Source of the DNA: Sporomusa acidovorans
GTDB taxonomy: Bacteria; Bacillota; Negativicutes; Sporomusales; Sporomusaceae
Reading direction: 5' to 3'
DNA length: 64,000 nucleotides
NCBI RefSeq assembly: GCF_900101845.1
Contig: NZ_FNAM01000002.1
Coordinates: 1 to 64,000, forward strand
Shown here piece after piece: positions 32,616-43,052 of this stretch. The position numbers were made by a program, and so were the translations under genes. Below the pieces are notes generated by a model. It saw nothing but the letters and a program-made list of their open reading frames with translations, had not been told where the DNA came from and searched no databases. How positions within the stretch are numbered: the first letter of the stretch is position 1; each line of letters begins with the position of its first letter.

Positions 32616-33944
32616 CTACGATGATTTACGATAGTATTTTTGGTACATGGTCTGGCGATAGTGTGTATACTTTTCGGCCAGTAATGTATTGGTAATCCGG
32701 TCCAGCAGATTCATAGTGCCGGTATACCCAACCGACAACAGCCGCTGTCCGCCTATCCGGTCATGAATGGGAAAGCCCAACCGCACGAGCGGAATATGAT
32801 CCCGTTCGGTAAGAAAACGTCCGTCCGAATGGCCGATGGCCAAATTAACCCCGCCTTTTTTAGCATACTGCTGCACTAAATCAAAGTTAGGATCCGGCAA
32901 TACAACTGTTGCGGCTGATATCTCATTCTTAGGCAACAGGCGCGCCACATTGCCGCTTTTATCACCGGTCACGACTACCGGCCGAATCCCATTTTCCAAG
33001 CAGAGCTGCGTCACGGCAAAGACAAGTTCGGGATCGCCAAAGATAGCGCTGCGTCCGGCAAAATTATATTTATGGGAATCAATCATGCCATCAAGGAGGC
33101 GGCCCCGCTCTGCCTCGATAGCTGGCGGCCGCTTTCTGCCGCTAATGGTTTCGAGTGCCTTCATAAAGGTATCCGTATTTTGAATGCCGATGGGAATAGG
33201 TAGGGAAAAAAGCGGTACGCCAAAGTTCTCCTGCAGATATTGTCCCGGCGACACATGGCTATCTAACGTAACGCCCAGTTCGATGGTAGCCGGCGCGCCG
33301 GCCATACGGCGAATATCCTCAATCGGCGTGCCGCCCGCGGGAATTTTACTGTAAGTCGTAAGATAAGGACGGTCAAGGGTTTCGGATATATCCGGGCAGA
33401 TGGTATACGCTAGCTGCATGGCGGCGAATAACCGTTTCAATTCCCGGATATCAGCCGGGCTGCTATTAGGAATGATGACATTTACCTTGTTGTGGTGCTC
33501 GGTGTTTGTTGCCAGCGTCTCCACCAGCCGCCTGACGGTAAGCCAGTAGCCGTCGTTGTGACTGCCGCCATAACCCGGAGTACTGGCAGTAACGATAGGC
33601 GTGGTCAGCTTTCGTTCCTGCCGGTAATCGGTTACGATTCTGTCAATATCCTCGCCGATGGTTTCAGCCAGGCAGGTGGTAATCACGCCAATCAGGCCAG
33701 GCTGGTAAACCTTAAAAATATTATCAAGGGCTTTCCTTAAGTTAGCCTCGCCCCCATATACGGTTCCTTTTTCATTAAGCGAAGAGGAACCGACATCAAC
33801 AGGTTCATTAAAATGTTCGGCAATGTGCCGCCGCATGTAGGTACTGCACCCCTGAGAGCCATGGACAATAACCATGGTTTGTTCAATTCCCTTGAGCGCC
33901 ATAATTCCCCCCATCGGCATACACATATGACAAGGATTTTCCAT
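32616..33944 (-). CDS. nifN: FeMo-cofactor scaffold subunit NifN
   Basis: 442 residues from ATG 33944 (AAGGAGGTG upstream); the longer frame to 34124 runs inside nifE. MENPCHMCMPMGGIMALKGIEQTMVIVHGSQGCS is the NifN/NifK N-terminus, with VTTCLAETIGEDI and the C-terminal RLGFPIHDRIGGQR segment. It is homologous to NifK but forms with NifE the scaffold on which NifB-co is matured. Start and nifE stop are adjacent. Confidence 0.94.
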   Translation of the reverse strand: MENPCHMCMPMGGIMALKGIEQTMVIVHGSQGCSTYMRRHIAEHFNEPVDVGSSSLNEKGTVYGGEANLRKALDNIFKVYQPGLIGVITTCLAETIGEDIDRIVTDYRQERKLTTPIVTASTPGYGGSHNDGYWLTVRRLVETLATNTEHHNKVNVIIPNSSPADIRELKRLFAAMQLAYTICPDISETLDRPYLTTYSKIPAGGTPIEDIRRMAGAPATIELGVTLDSHVSPGQYLQENFGVPLFSLPIPIGIQNTDTFMKALETISGRKRPPAIEAERGRLLDGMIDSHKYNFAGRSAIFGDPELVFAVTQLCLENGIRPVVVTGDKSGNVARLLPKNEISAATVVLPDPNFDLVQQYAKKGGVNLAIGHSDGRFLTERDHIPLVRLGFPIHDRIGGQRLLSVGYTGTMNLLDRITNTLLAEKYTHYRQTMYQKYYRKSS

Positions 33945-33945
33945 A

Positions 33946-35301
33946 TCAGCCACCTCCTTGTTGAGCGGTATATTGCCATACCGGTGAACAAACCGTGGAG
34001 TATACTTCCTGGGCAAAATTGACGGCACCGTCAAAACCACTGAGAGGATGTTTGCGGTTATGATTGTGGTCAACAAAGGCAAGCCCCAACTTGTAGGCCA
34101 ATGGCCGTTCCTTGACCCCGCCAACTAGCAAATGCGCCCCCTGACCGGTCATAAACCGTTCCAGTTCTGCCGGATTGGCATCGTCCAATATAACCGTACC
34201 GTCGTTCACCAACTCATTAATCGTGTCATATTCTTCCTGCCGCCCGGTCTGTGTTCCGATCATGACCACTTCAATGCCAAGTTCCCGGAACTGTTTAATC
34301 AAGGAGATGGCCTTAAAACCGCCGCCCACATAGACGGCTGCTTTTTTGCCTGCTAGTTTCTCGCGATATTGCTCAATAATGGGGGCCACCCGGTCAGTTT
34401 CCCGGCGAATCAGCACCTCTGCCTTGGCCCTGAGTTCACCGCCGCCCAGGACATCGGCAATATTACGCAGTGATTGCGCCGTATCAGCAAGTCCCAAAAA
34501 GGATACCTGTTGGTAGGGGATACCGTACAGTTCCTGCAGCTTGCCTGCCAGATAATACATCGAACCGGCACATTGGACAATATTGAGCGAAGCCTTAGCT
34601 GCGGCCTTTATGGTGCCGCTTGTCGAATCGCCGGTAAATACCGTATTGATGCTTATCCCCATCTGGGCAAGATAATCCTCGATAATCCAGGCCTCGCCCG
34701 CTAAGTTAAAATCACCTAAATAGTTAATCGTCTTACTGGCAGCGGCTTCGCGCCGGTCAACCGGTTCGATGAGCTGTAATAATGCCTCACAGGCCGCCCG
34801 GTAACCGGCTGATTTATTGCCGATAAAACCGCTGGACTCAACAGGAATCACTTCAATGCCATGGCGCTCGGCCGCCGCTTTGCAGACAGCCTTCAAATCA
34901 TCGCCAATTACGCCGACAATGCAGGTGGAGTAGACAAATACCAGTTTGGCCTGGTATTTGGCCACAAGTTCATCAATGGTCCGGGACAGTTTCTTTTCAC
35001 CGCCAAAGATAATGTCCTGCTCCCGTAAATCGGTTGTAAAACTGTTCCGGTAAAGTTCGGAGCCGCTGGACAGACTGCCGCGAATATCCCAGGTATAGTT
35101 GGCACAGCCAACCGGTCCGTGAACCAGATGAATGGCATCAGTAACCGGATTCAGCACCACCCTGGCGCCGCAATAAACGCAGGCTCGCTGACTCACACAA
35201 CCGGCAATGCTGTCCGCATCACATTTGAGTGTGTTTTTCCGTCTTCCCTTGGTTGCAATAAATTGTTCTCTCTCCGAGATGGCCGCAGCTGTCTCGCTCA
35301 T
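33946..35301 (-). CDS. nifE: FeMo-cofactor scaffold subunit NifE
   Basis: 451 residues from ATG 35301 (AGGAGG upstream). NifD-like fold: CVSQRACVYCGARVVLNPVTDAIHLVHGPVGCANYTWD, STCIVGVIGDDL, then CAGSMYYLAGKL. The C-terminus SGFDGAVNFAQEVYSTVCSPVW is typical of NifE. It forms an alpha2-beta2 scaffold with NifN. Confidence 0.95.
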   Translation of the reverse strand: MSETAAAISEREQFIATKGRRKNTLKCDADSIAGCVSQRACVYCGARVVLNPVTDAIHLVHGPVGCANYTWDIRGSLSSGSELYRNSFTTDLREQDIIFGGEKKLSRTIDELVAKYQAKLVFVYSTCIVGVIGDDLKAVCKAAAERHGIEVIPVESSGFIGNKSAGYRAACEALLQLIEPVDRREAAASKTINYLGDFNLAGEAWIIEDYLAQMGISINTVFTGDSTSGTIKAAAKASLNIVQCAGSMYYLAGKLQELYGIPYQQVSFLGLADTAQSLRNIADVLGGGELRAKAEVLIRRETDRVAPIIEQYREKLAGKKAAVYVGGGFKAISLIKQFRELGIEVVMIGTQTGRQEEYDTINELVNDGTVILDDANPAELERFMTGQGAHLLVGGVKERPLAYKLGLAFVDHNHNRKHPLSGFDGAVNFAQEVYSTVCSPVWQYTAQQGGG

Positions 35302-35323
35302 TTTTCTCACCTCCTGCAAGCAA

Positions 35324-36712
35324 CTACATGACTAATTCAAAATCCTCATCGGCGGCATCGCGGTCCGCCCGGTCTAAGAGCGCGCCGCTTATCTTCTCGA
35401 TAAGCCGCATAGCGCCGCGATAGCCAACAATCGGCAAATAGGAATGAACACTACGATCCAATATCGGGAAACCAACCCGCACCAGCGGAATATCTTCCGC
35501 CCGGGCGATAAATTTGCCGTAGGTATTGCCGATAATCAAATCAACCGGCTCATTTTTGATCCATTGATGGAAGGTAAACAGATCACCGCCTGCCTTGACA
35601 TTGGCTGTCACACCTGCCGGCTCCAGCATAGCCTTAATATCCTCTTCAAAGCTGCCAAGCCCTGAACCAACGGCGCCGCCCGGTGTTCCTGTCAGGATGT
35701 GAACAGGTTTCATTCCCAGACTCAAAACAAATTCCGTCATACCAGTCACAATATCCGGGTCGCCAAAAATTCCAACCTGTTTACCGTGGAAATGAAAGTG
35801 AGTATCGGTCATAATATCGACCAACTGCCCCCGTTCCTCTTCCAATTCGTAGGGAACCTCTTGGGAAAACGCCCGGCGCAGGGCCATAAGCAGCGCATCG
35901 GTAGCCTTAATTCCAATCGGTGTTTTCAGGACGGTGGCCGGTACTTGGCATTTCTTGGACAATAGCTCGGCAGCATCGCTGGAGGCAAAACGTCCAAGCG
36001 CCAGGGTTAGTTTGGAATTACCGCTGTCTTTGATCTGCGCTACGGTAGCTCCTCCCTTGGGATACATGGTAAACTTGCCTGTCATAGGCGAGTCCAGCAC
36101 GCCTGAAGTGTCAGGAAACATGATCGAAGTAACGCCCATTACCCTGGCCATTCGTTTTATTTCCCGCATATCGCCTGGATTAACAAACCCGGGAATGAGG
36201 TTGACCTGCTCCTTTTTTAGCGGCGTAGTCGCTTCGGCCAAATAATTGACCATGCCTTTGGTCATATTGGAAAAACCGGTAACGTGAGATCCCTGGTAGC
36301 TGGGAGTGTTGGCGTGAATCACCACTTTGCCTTCCGGAATCTCCGCTGCTTTAATAAGACTGGGAATATCATCACCGATGGTCTCGGTGAGGCAGGTGGT
36401 ATGCACAGCCATAACATCCGGCTTATAAATGGTAAAAACATTTTTGATGGCGGTTTTCAGATTGGCACCACCGCCGAATACCGAGGCTCCCTCGGTAAAA
36501 CTTGATGTGGAAGCCATGGCCGGTTCCCGGAAATGCCGGGACAAATGCATACGGTGAAAAGAGCAGCAACCCTGAGAACCATGACTGTGCGGCAAACAGC
36601 GATGAATGCCGAGAGCGGCGTACATGGCCCCAATGGGCTGGCAGGTTTTAGCCGGGTTAATAACGCCGCCGCTATTACGTTCTTTGTATTCTTTTGGTGT
36701 ACAATCCAGCAT
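35324..36712 (-). CDS. nifK: Nitrogenase MoFe protein beta chain NifK
   Basis: 462 residues from ATG 36712 (AAGGAGTG upstream, overlapping the nifD stop). P-cluster cysteines are visible in KTCQPIGA, HGSQGCCSFHR and TTCLTETIGDD. The protein lacks the long N-terminal extension found in proteobacterial NifK, as in clostridial enzymes. Forms the MoFe protein with NifD. Confidence 0.96.
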   Translation of the reverse strand: MLDCTPKEYKERNSGGVINPAKTCQPIGAMYAALGIHRCLPHSHGSQGCCSFHRMHLSRHFREPAMASTSSFTEGASVFGGGANLKTAIKNVFTIYKPDVMAVHTTCLTETIGDDIPSLIKAAEIPEGKVVIHANTPSYQGSHVTGFSNMTKGMVNYLAEATTPLKKEQVNLIPGFVNPGDMREIKRMARVMGVTSIMFPDTSGVLDSPMTGKFTMYPKGGATVAQIKDSGNSKLTLALGRFASSDAAELLSKKCQVPATVLKTPIGIKATDALLMALRRAFSQEVPYELEEERGQLVDIMTDTHFHFHGKQVGIFGDPDIVTGMTEFVLSLGMKPVHILTGTPGGAVGSGLGSFEEDIKAMLEPAGVTANVKAGGDLFTFHQWIKNEPVDLIIGNTYGKFIARAEDIPLVRVGFPILDRSVHSYLPIVGYRGAMRLIEKISGALLDRADRDAADEDFELVM

Positions 36713-36713
36713 G

Positions 36714-38327
36714 TTAGGCCACTCCTTCCTCATTTACAGTACCGGTCAGCAAGGGTTCATCCTTCCATGGGGGAACAATAAAGTTCCAGGTAGGTGATGC
36801 GAATCCCATGCTTACGTCGCGGGCAAAGTTCACTGCCCCGTTAAAACCGGCATAAGGGCCGCTGTAGTCATAAGAATGCAGCTGTTTGGCCGGAATACCC
36901 ATCTTCTGGATTACATATTTATCCTTGATGCCTGATGCAAAAATATCAGGTTTGAGAAGCTTGATAAATTCCTCGGTTTCAAAGTGATTGAGATCATCCA
37001 CAATAATACTGCCGTCTTTCATGGTCACATTCATGCCTGCATAGTAGCTTAAGGGAATCTTTTGCTTGAGTTCTTCCATTTTTTCCGGCGATACCTTCAG
37101 CCGGAAACGCCGCTCATCCGGACTTACATGCAGTTCGGGAATATTCTTGGAATCGGCATCTGTTTTGATGGTTGGAATAACCTGACGTCCTTCATAATCG
37201 TCCCTGTGGGCAAATTCATAGCCGGCTAACACTGTCTCAATGCCGATTTCGGCAAACAATCCTTGATAATGATGGCCGCGGGATCCGCCGACAAAGCAGA
37301 ATGCCGTCTTGCCCTGGCAGATTTTCCTGTAGGGTTCGATAAGCGGTTCGATCCGCGCCACCTCACGGGCAATTACTTCCTCCGTTTTAGCAATGAGCTC
37401 CTCATCACCAAAATAGGTCGCCATATTTCTCAGTGACTCGATCATCCCTTGAATACCGATAAAGTTCACTTTTAACCACGGTGTGCCATACTTGGTTTCC
37501 AGCATTTCCGCAATATAATTGATCGAGCGGTGGCATTGAACCAAATTAAGTTCTGCCGTGTGGGCGTTTTTGAGTTCTTCATAGGAGCCGTCGCCGGTCA
37601 TAACAGATACAATCGTGTAGCCGATTTCTTTTAAGACCCGCTCAACTTCCCAACTGTCACCGCCAATGTTGTACTCTCCCAGAATATTGATCGGATACTT
37701 GCCGGGAGCCGTTTCCGCACTACTAGCGCCAATAACCCGATCCATTAAAATATTGTTGGCAATATGGTGACCGGCTGACTGACTGACTCCTTTGTACCCT
37801 TCACAACTGAAGGCGAGCACAGGCAGTCCGTGGCGGCTCTCGGCAGCCTTGGCGACAGCGGCAATATCGTCACCGATCAAGCCTACCGGGCAGGTGGCCG
37901 AAACCGTAATGGCATGGGGATGGAAGATCGCTACTACCTCGTCAATGACCTTGGCCAGTTTCTTTTCGCCGCCAAATACAATATCGCTTTCCTGCATATC
38001 GGTTGATACGCAATAGTTCATAAAATTCTGGGTGGGATCGTCGGATTTCGCTTTATTGCGGCGAGCTCCCCAGGTATAAAAGCCACAGCCGATGGGTCCG
38101 TGGGTAATATGAACCATATCCTTAAGCGGGCCAAGCACAACGCCCTTGCAACCGGCGTAGGCACAGCCGCGGTTGGTAATAATACCGGGAATCGTGCGGG
38201 TATTGGCCTCAATTACCTGCGCGTCTTCCACTCCGTCTTTAATCAGGATGTGTTTTTTGCGGTTTTTCTGGACTTTAGACGGATATTGCTCCAGAATCTC
38301 CTGTAGCTCCTTTTCAGTAACAGCCAT
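36714..38327 (-). CDS. nifD: Nitrogenase MoFe protein alpha chain NifD
   Basis: 537 residues, long for NifD because of a clostridial-type insertion around residues 375-430 (PELHVSPDERRFRLKVSPEK...DGSIIVDDL). P-cluster ligands in RGCAYAGC, GPIGCGFYTW and SATCPVGLIGDD. FeMo-co ligands: Cys in LNLVQCHRS and His in PAKQLHSYDYSGPYAG. GGGGG precedes the ATG. It catalyses N2 reduction together with NifK and NifH. Confidence 0.97.
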   Translation of the reverse strand: MAVTEKELQEILEQYPSKVQKNRKKHILIKDGVEDAQVIEANTRTIPGIITNRGCAYAGCKGVVLGPLKDMVHITHGPIGCGFYTWGARRNKAKSDDPTQNFMNYCVSTDMQESDIVFGGEKKLAKVIDEVVAIFHPHAITVSATCPVGLIGDDIAAVAKAAESRHGLPVLAFSCEGYKGVSQSAGHHIANNILMDRVIGASSAETAPGKYPINILGEYNIGGDSWEVERVLKEIGYTIVSVMTGDGSYEELKNAHTAELNLVQCHRSINYIAEMLETKYGTPWLKVNFIGIQGMIESLRNMATYFGDEELIAKTEEVIAREVARIEPLIEPYRKICQGKTAFCFVGGSRGHHYQGLFAEIGIETVLAGYEFAHRDDYEGRQVIPTIKTDADSKNIPELHVSPDERRFRLKVSPEKMEELKQKIPLSYYAGMNVTMKDGSIIVDDLNHFETEEFIKLLKPDIFASGIKDKYVIQKMGIPAKQLHSYDYSGPYAGFNGAVNFARDVSMGFASPTWNFIVPPWKDEPLLTGTVNEEGVA

Positions 38328-38360
38328 GCTGCTTACCCCCTTTACTTCCTTACTAACAGC

Positions 38361-38768
38361 TTATACTGCGTCTTCACCGGCTTCGCCGGTACGAACCCGA
38401 ATAGCATCCAGCATGGGCATGACAATAATCTTTCCGTCTCCCACCTTATGTTCGGTACGGTTAGCCTGCATGATGGCCTCCACGATCCTGGGCACATCTT
38501 CATCATGAGCCAATATGGTAAATAAGCGCCGCGGGAACAGCCGGTGCCCATCCAAAAAGCCGTCAATCAGCATTTCCGCATCCGGTTCATCGGCACCGGC
38601 CATAGCCATCATTGCCGCTTTGCGCTCAGCTACAACAGCCGGATCATCAACCAGCCTGCCCCGCCCCATGACTTTGAAGGCTGTAAAACCGGCTACTCCG
38701 GCTTCTACCAATGCTTTCTTGGTAGCGCTTGTTTTATTCATGCGCACAATGGCTAGAATCTCTTGCAT
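38361..38768 (-). CDS. nifI2: PII-like nitrogenase regulator NifI2
   Basis: 135 residues. PII fold with an enlarged T-loop (RKAAMMAMAGADEPDAEMLIDGFLDGHRLFPRR) typical of NifI2, and the C-terminal GDGKIIVMPMLDAIRVRTGE segment. Together with NifI1 it binds and blocks the MoFe protein when nitrogen is sufficient, sensing 2-oxoglutarate and ATP/ADP. Strong AAAGGAGG before the ATG. Confidence 0.94.
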   Translation of the reverse strand: MQEILAIVRMNKTSATKKALVEAGVAGFTAFKVMGRGRLVDDPAVVAERKAAMMAMAGADEPDAEMLIDGFLDGHRLFPRRLFTILAHDEDVPRIVEAIMQANRTEHKVGDGKIIVMPMLDAIRVRTGEAGEDAV

Positions 38769-38781
38769 GGTACAGCCTCCT

Positions 38782-39108
38782 TTATAGTTCCTTCATGCCG
38801 CTCGATACTGTGTATACCTCAGAAACCGGCGTTACAAAAATTTTACCGTCGCCATAGGCGCCTTTTTCTCCTGTTTTCGCCGCATCCATAATCACTTTGA
38901 TAATTTCTTGTTTATATTCGGCCCGCACCGCCATTAACAGCAGCGTTTTGGGTATTTCATCATAAACAACTCCGCCGATTTTGATCCCCTTTTGTTTGCC
39001 GCGCCCCACAACATCAACGACGGTAACGGCGTTAAATCCGGCTTGTGACAGTTCGGCCAGCACTTCATCTTTTTTCTCCGGTCTAATAATGGCTCTGATC
39101 AATATCAC
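38782..39108 (-). CDS. nifI1: PII-like nitrogenase regulator NifI1
   Basis: About 108 residues. Two GTG starts are possible; the one at 39108 (MILIRAIIRPEKKDEVLAEL) is better spaced from GGAG than 39117. PII signatures: VVDVVGRGKQKGI and GDGKIFVTPVSEVYTVSSG. Partner of NifI2; the nifH-nifI1-nifI2-nifD order is that of methanogens and clostridia. Confidence 0.94.
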   Translation of the reverse strand: MILIRAIIRPEKKDEVLAELSQAGFNAVTVVDVVGRGKQKGIKIGGVVYDEIPKTLLLMAVRAEYKQEIIKVIMDAAKTGEKGAYGDGKIFVTPVSEVYTVSSGMKEL

Positions 39109-39140
39109 AACATTCACTCCTTCTTTTTTCGTCGTTTCGT

Positions 39141-40334
<1,194 letters not shown>

Positions 40335-40430
40335 ATACACACTATACCACAGATAAAACCCACCTGCAATAGCTCCAAATAATTTTTGAAAATTAAGTTT
40401 TCTACAATTCATGCCGTTCTGTAATTTCCA

Positions 40431-40459
40431 TTGCATTTCCACTAACATCCGGCTATAAT
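40431..40459 (+). promoter_or_regulatory. Sigma-A promoter of the small gene at 40524
   Basis: TTGCAT (40431-40436), 17-base spacer, TATAAT (40454-40459). Diverges from the nif promoter less than 100 bases away. Confidence 0.75.
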
Positions 40460-40523
40460 TTTAATGAACTGCAATCTACCTTACACGGCAGATTGCAATA
40501 TTCAAGAATGGAGGCTTTACCTT

Positions 40524-40715
40524 ATGACATCTGCCAATGATGAAGTGCATGAGTTGCTGGCCGCCATTGTATCTTCTCTCAATAACACTCTGTACGATCT
40601 TTCCACAGAATGTGAAAGAAATGACAGTAAGGTAACAGCCAAGCGCCTGGAATATTCCCGGCAAAAGGTTATGAGTGCTTGGGAAGTATACAACCAAAAG
40701 CGAGCCAGCAAATAA
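40524..40715 (+). CDS. Small helical protein, unknown
   Basis: 63 residues from ATG 40524, nine bases after GGAGG; the longer frame to 40464 has no ribosome site. Polar, likely two helices (VHELLAAIVSSLNNTLYDL and AKRLEYSRQKVMSAWEVYNQK). Good promoter and terminator on both sides support a real gene. It is divergent from the nif operon; a link to nitrogen fixation is not shown. Confidence 0.7.
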   Translation: MTSANDEVHELLAAIVSSLNNTLYDLSTECERNDSKVTAKRLEYSRQKVMSAWEVYNQKRASK

Positions 40716-40754
40716 CGGGTTATAACAGCCTTAAGTTAAACCGCTAAAGCGTAA

Positions 40755-40795
40755 AGAAGCTTAATGGGTCATCGTGCCCATTAAGCTTCTTTGTT
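40755..40795. terminator. Bidirectional terminator
   Basis: AGAAGCTTAATGGG (40755-40768) and CCCATTAAGCTTCT (40777-40790), a 14-bp stem followed by TTGTTTTG on the plus strand. Serves the small gene and the converging tcdA. Confidence 0.85.
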
Positions 40796-40798
40796 TTG

Positions 40799-41560
40799 CT
40801 ATAACTTGTCAAACACGATATCTTTAACAACTTCTCCCGCAATAATAAGCCCTGCCACTGAAGGTACAAACGAAATGCTGCCGGGTATTTGCCGCCGCGT
40901 CGTGCATTTACGTGTTGTCCCTTGCGGACAAATGCAGCCCAGACTACAGCTGGAACTCTCTGTCTCCTTAGGCGTAAGCGGGGGTTCTTTCGAATAAACT
41001 ACCTTTAAAGAGGGAATCCCTCTCTTTCTTAGTTCCTGACGCATGACCTTGGCCAACGGACACACCGAGGTCTGATAAATATCCGCCACTTCAAACCGGG
41101 TTGGGTCCAGCTTATTGCCGGCTCCCATCGAAGAAATAACTGGAATGTTTTTGGCTTTTGCCCTGACAATGAGATCAAGCTTGCCGGTAACCGTGTCAAT
41201 GGCATCAACAATATAACTATAGTCGTCGGCCAGCAGCCTTTCCGCCGTATCCGGCAGATAGAATTCCTGAAAAACAGTAACTTCTGCCTTAGGGTTTATC
41301 TCAAGAATACGTTCACGCATAACCGCTACTTTTGGCTTACCGATTGTCTTTCTGGTTGCATGCAGTTGCCGGTTAATATTAGTCAGGCAAATACAATCAT
41401 CATCAACCAGCACAAACTTACCTACACCTGAGCGCACCAGGCCTTCCACAACAAATGTGCCCACACCGCCGATACCAAAAACCGCGACCTTGCTTTGCGC
41501 TAGTTTTTCTAGGCCCTCTGTGCCAATTAATAATTCTGTCCGGGAAAATTCATGCAGCAT
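40799..41560 (-). CDS. tcdA: tRNA threonylcarbamoyladenosine dehydratase (TcdA/YgdL, ThiF/E1 family)
   Basis: 253 residues of the E1-like ThiF/HesA fold: nucleotide-binding GIGGVGTFVVEGLVRSGVG at about 29-47, DDDCICLTNINRQLHA, and the central VDAIDTVTGKLDLI. The CSLGCICPQGTTRKCTTRRQIPGSI region and SFVPSVAGLIIAGEVV end are those of TcdA, which cyclises t6A37 in tRNA to ct6A using ATP. Single gene, no operon partner. Confidence 0.92.
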   Translation of the reverse strand: MLHEFSRTELLIGTEGLEKLAQSKVAVFGIGGVGTFVVEGLVRSGVGKFVLVDDDCICLTNINRQLHATRKTIGKPKVAVMRERILEINPKAEVTVFQEFYLPDTAERLLADDYSYIVDAIDTVTGKLDLIVRAKAKNIPVISSMGAGNKLDPTRFEVADIYQTSVCPLAKVMRQELRKRGIPSLKVVYSKEPPLTPKETESSSCSLGCICPQGTTRKCTTRRQIPGSISFVPSVAGLIIAGEVVKDIVFDKL

Positions 41561-41640
41561 CTATTGTCACCCTTTATAGCATTAGTTTGGCATTTTATTA
41601 GTGTAACAAAATTCCCCAGACTGGTCAATAACCTTACCAC

Positions 41641-41748
41641 TTACTTGCGGGAAATACGAGGTTTAATGGTTTTACCACACTTCGGGCAAACATGGTTGCC
41701 CTCCTGATCGACTTCCATTGTAGCCCCACATTGAACATGCACCAGCAT
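41641..41748 (-). CDS. 35-residue Cys-containing small protein
   Basis: Starts MLVHVQCGATMEVDQEGNHV, then CPKCGKTIKPRISRK: one CxxC and an earlier lone Cys, which could form half of a zinc ribbon. GGAGG lies 7 bases before the ATG. Family of very short Firmicute peptides of this type is known to me only as hypothetical. Orphan gene between tcdA and the YjfB-like gene. 41749-42100 holds no other gene that I can support. Confidence 0.6.
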   Translation of the reverse strand: MLVHVQCGATMEVDQEGNHVCPKCGKTIKPRISRK

Positions 41749-42100
41749 TCTGCCACCTCCTAATTTAATACCACAATAAACAGTATATGATGTTAAAAGA
41801 AAATTAGACCGGTGTTAAATATTTTCTTGTGGATTTTTACGGATAAGCCGCTATACTAATGAGCGTTTTTACCATTTACTCGCACCTTGCCTGCAAATTT
41901 ATAGAAATATTGCTTAATTTTTTCGCCTATTTCTACGATATAAATAATAAGTAACTGTTAAACAGCATCCCGCTTACGCGGTAAAACCATAATGCATTGT
42001 CCTTTACTAGTTACCCAGGAAGTTGATCCGGCTGTTGATTGACGAAACATTCCGTAAATGGTATGCTCATCCTCTAGATAAGCGCAGGAGGCGAACAAGA

Positions 42101-42289
42101 ATGGATATTGCCGCACTTGCCACAATGTCCTCACAAATGAATATTAGTACCCAGGCTGATATACTTGTATTAAAAAAAGCTATGGATACGACGACAGAAC
42201 AAAGCAATGGTCTGCTTCAGCTTATGAATACAGCGTCGCCCGCTGTTTCCCCGCCTAATTTGGGTAATAATATTGATATTTCCGTATAA
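42101..42289 (+). CDS. YjfB-like putative motility protein
   Basis: 62 residues from ATG 42101 behind AGGAGG (the longer frame from 42023 is not used). MDIAALATMSSQMNISTQADILVLKKAMDTTTEQSNGLLQLM...PPNLGNNIDISV follows the family pattern MDIA-L-S...VLKKAMD...LG.NID. Family members are small proteins found in flagellated Firmicutes; exact function unknown. Confidence 0.85.
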   Translation: MDIAALATMSSQMNISTQADILVLKKAMDTTTEQSNGLLQLMNTASPAVSPPNLGNNIDISV

Positions 42290-42292
42290 ATA

Positions 42293-42325
42293 AAAAGCTT
42301 CTGAGCACAACTCAGAAGCTTTTTT
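42293..42325 (+). terminator. Terminator of the YjfB-like gene
   Basis: AAAAGCTTCTGAG and CTCAGAAGCTTTT with a CACAA loop, followed by T residues. Confidence 0.9.
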
Positions 42326-42358
42326 AGCAAACCATCGGTTTAGAACAAGGAGGTTCTT

Positions 42359-42973
42359 ATGAATAAGGTATATGCGCTTATTGGCCCACCGGCTTCGGGT
42401 AAAACCAATATTTTACAGGAACTTGCACATTATGCCATTCCTGAAATGGTTAGCCATACGACCCGTAAGCCAAGACCTGACGAAAAACATGGTGTTCATT
42501 ATTACTTTGTTAGTAAGGATGAGTTCCAAAAATACGAACTTATCGAGCGCGTAGAATACTCGGGAAATCTCTACGGCCTAAGCAAAACGGAAGTATTGGA
42601 CAAAGTCAAACGGTGTCCGGTAAGCATGGTAGCTACCGAAACAAACGGGCTCACCCAACTTAAAAAATTATTGGCTAACCGGCTTGAATCGATCTTTATC
42701 ATGGTTGATTATGACACTGTCATTGCCCGGATGATAAACCGGGGGGATGATAATACACTAATTAACCGTCGTATTGAATATGCCAACCGTACCGGCGAGT
42801 TCAACCAATGGAATACGGCCAATTATGTTGTAAAGAATACGGGAGCGTTGGCGGTCGCAGTCCGGCAGGTACTGGCGATTATCGGCAAAGTTACCCTGCC
42901 AGATAAAGTAGACTTAGCTTCAGATGGGGTTTTAACCCCATCTGAAGCTAAGTCCCAGGATAAAAGCGTATAG
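42359..42973 (+). CDS. Guanylate-kinase-like protein with repeat-derived C-terminus
   Basis: 204 residues. P-loop GPPASGKT at about 9-16 and VSHTTRKPRPDEKHGVHYYFVSKDEF are guanylate kinase signatures (the TTR-PR-E-G-YYFV substrate region). From about residue 181 the coding sequence enters a palindromic repeat (see 42903-42960), so the last ~24 residues are encoded by inserted DNA and differ from the family. AAGGAGG upstream. A second, canonical gmk probably exists elsewhere; this one may phosphorylate another small substrate. Confidence 0.8.
   Translation: MNKVYALIGPPASGKTNILQELAHYAIPEMVSHTTRKPRPDEKHGVHYYFVSKDEFQKYELIERVEYSGNLYGLSKTEVLDKVKRCPVSMVATETNGLTQLKKLLANRLESIFIMVDYDTVIARMINRGDDNTLINRRIEYANRTGEFNQWNTANYVVKNTGALAVAVRQVLAIIGKVTLPDKVDLASDGVLTPSEAKSQDKSV
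42903..42960. repeat. Palindromic repeat element inserted in a gene end
   Basis: GACTTAGCTTCAGATGGGG (42911-42929) and its exact complement (42936-42954) form a 19-bp stem with a TTTTAA loop. The left flank TAAAGTAGACTTAGCTTC recurs at 55499-55516, so it is a dispersed repeat. Here it is read through in frame as the tail of the guanylate-kinase-like protein. Confidence 0.7.
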
Positions 42974-42994
42974 GCCAGACCGGACTTGCGGGAT

Positions 42995-43030
42995 ATAAAT
43001 AAGACTTGGCACAAGCCAAGTCTTATTTAT
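42995..43030. terminator. Bidirectional terminator hairpin
   Basis: ATAAATAAGACTTGGC (42995-43010) and GCCAAGTCTTATTTAT (43015-43030), 16-bp stem with ACAA loop and A/T flanks. Its 20-base core is identical (reverse complement) to 19421-19440. Confidence 0.85.
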
Positions 43031-43052
43031 TTGATTTTCGCGATTGCCACGC

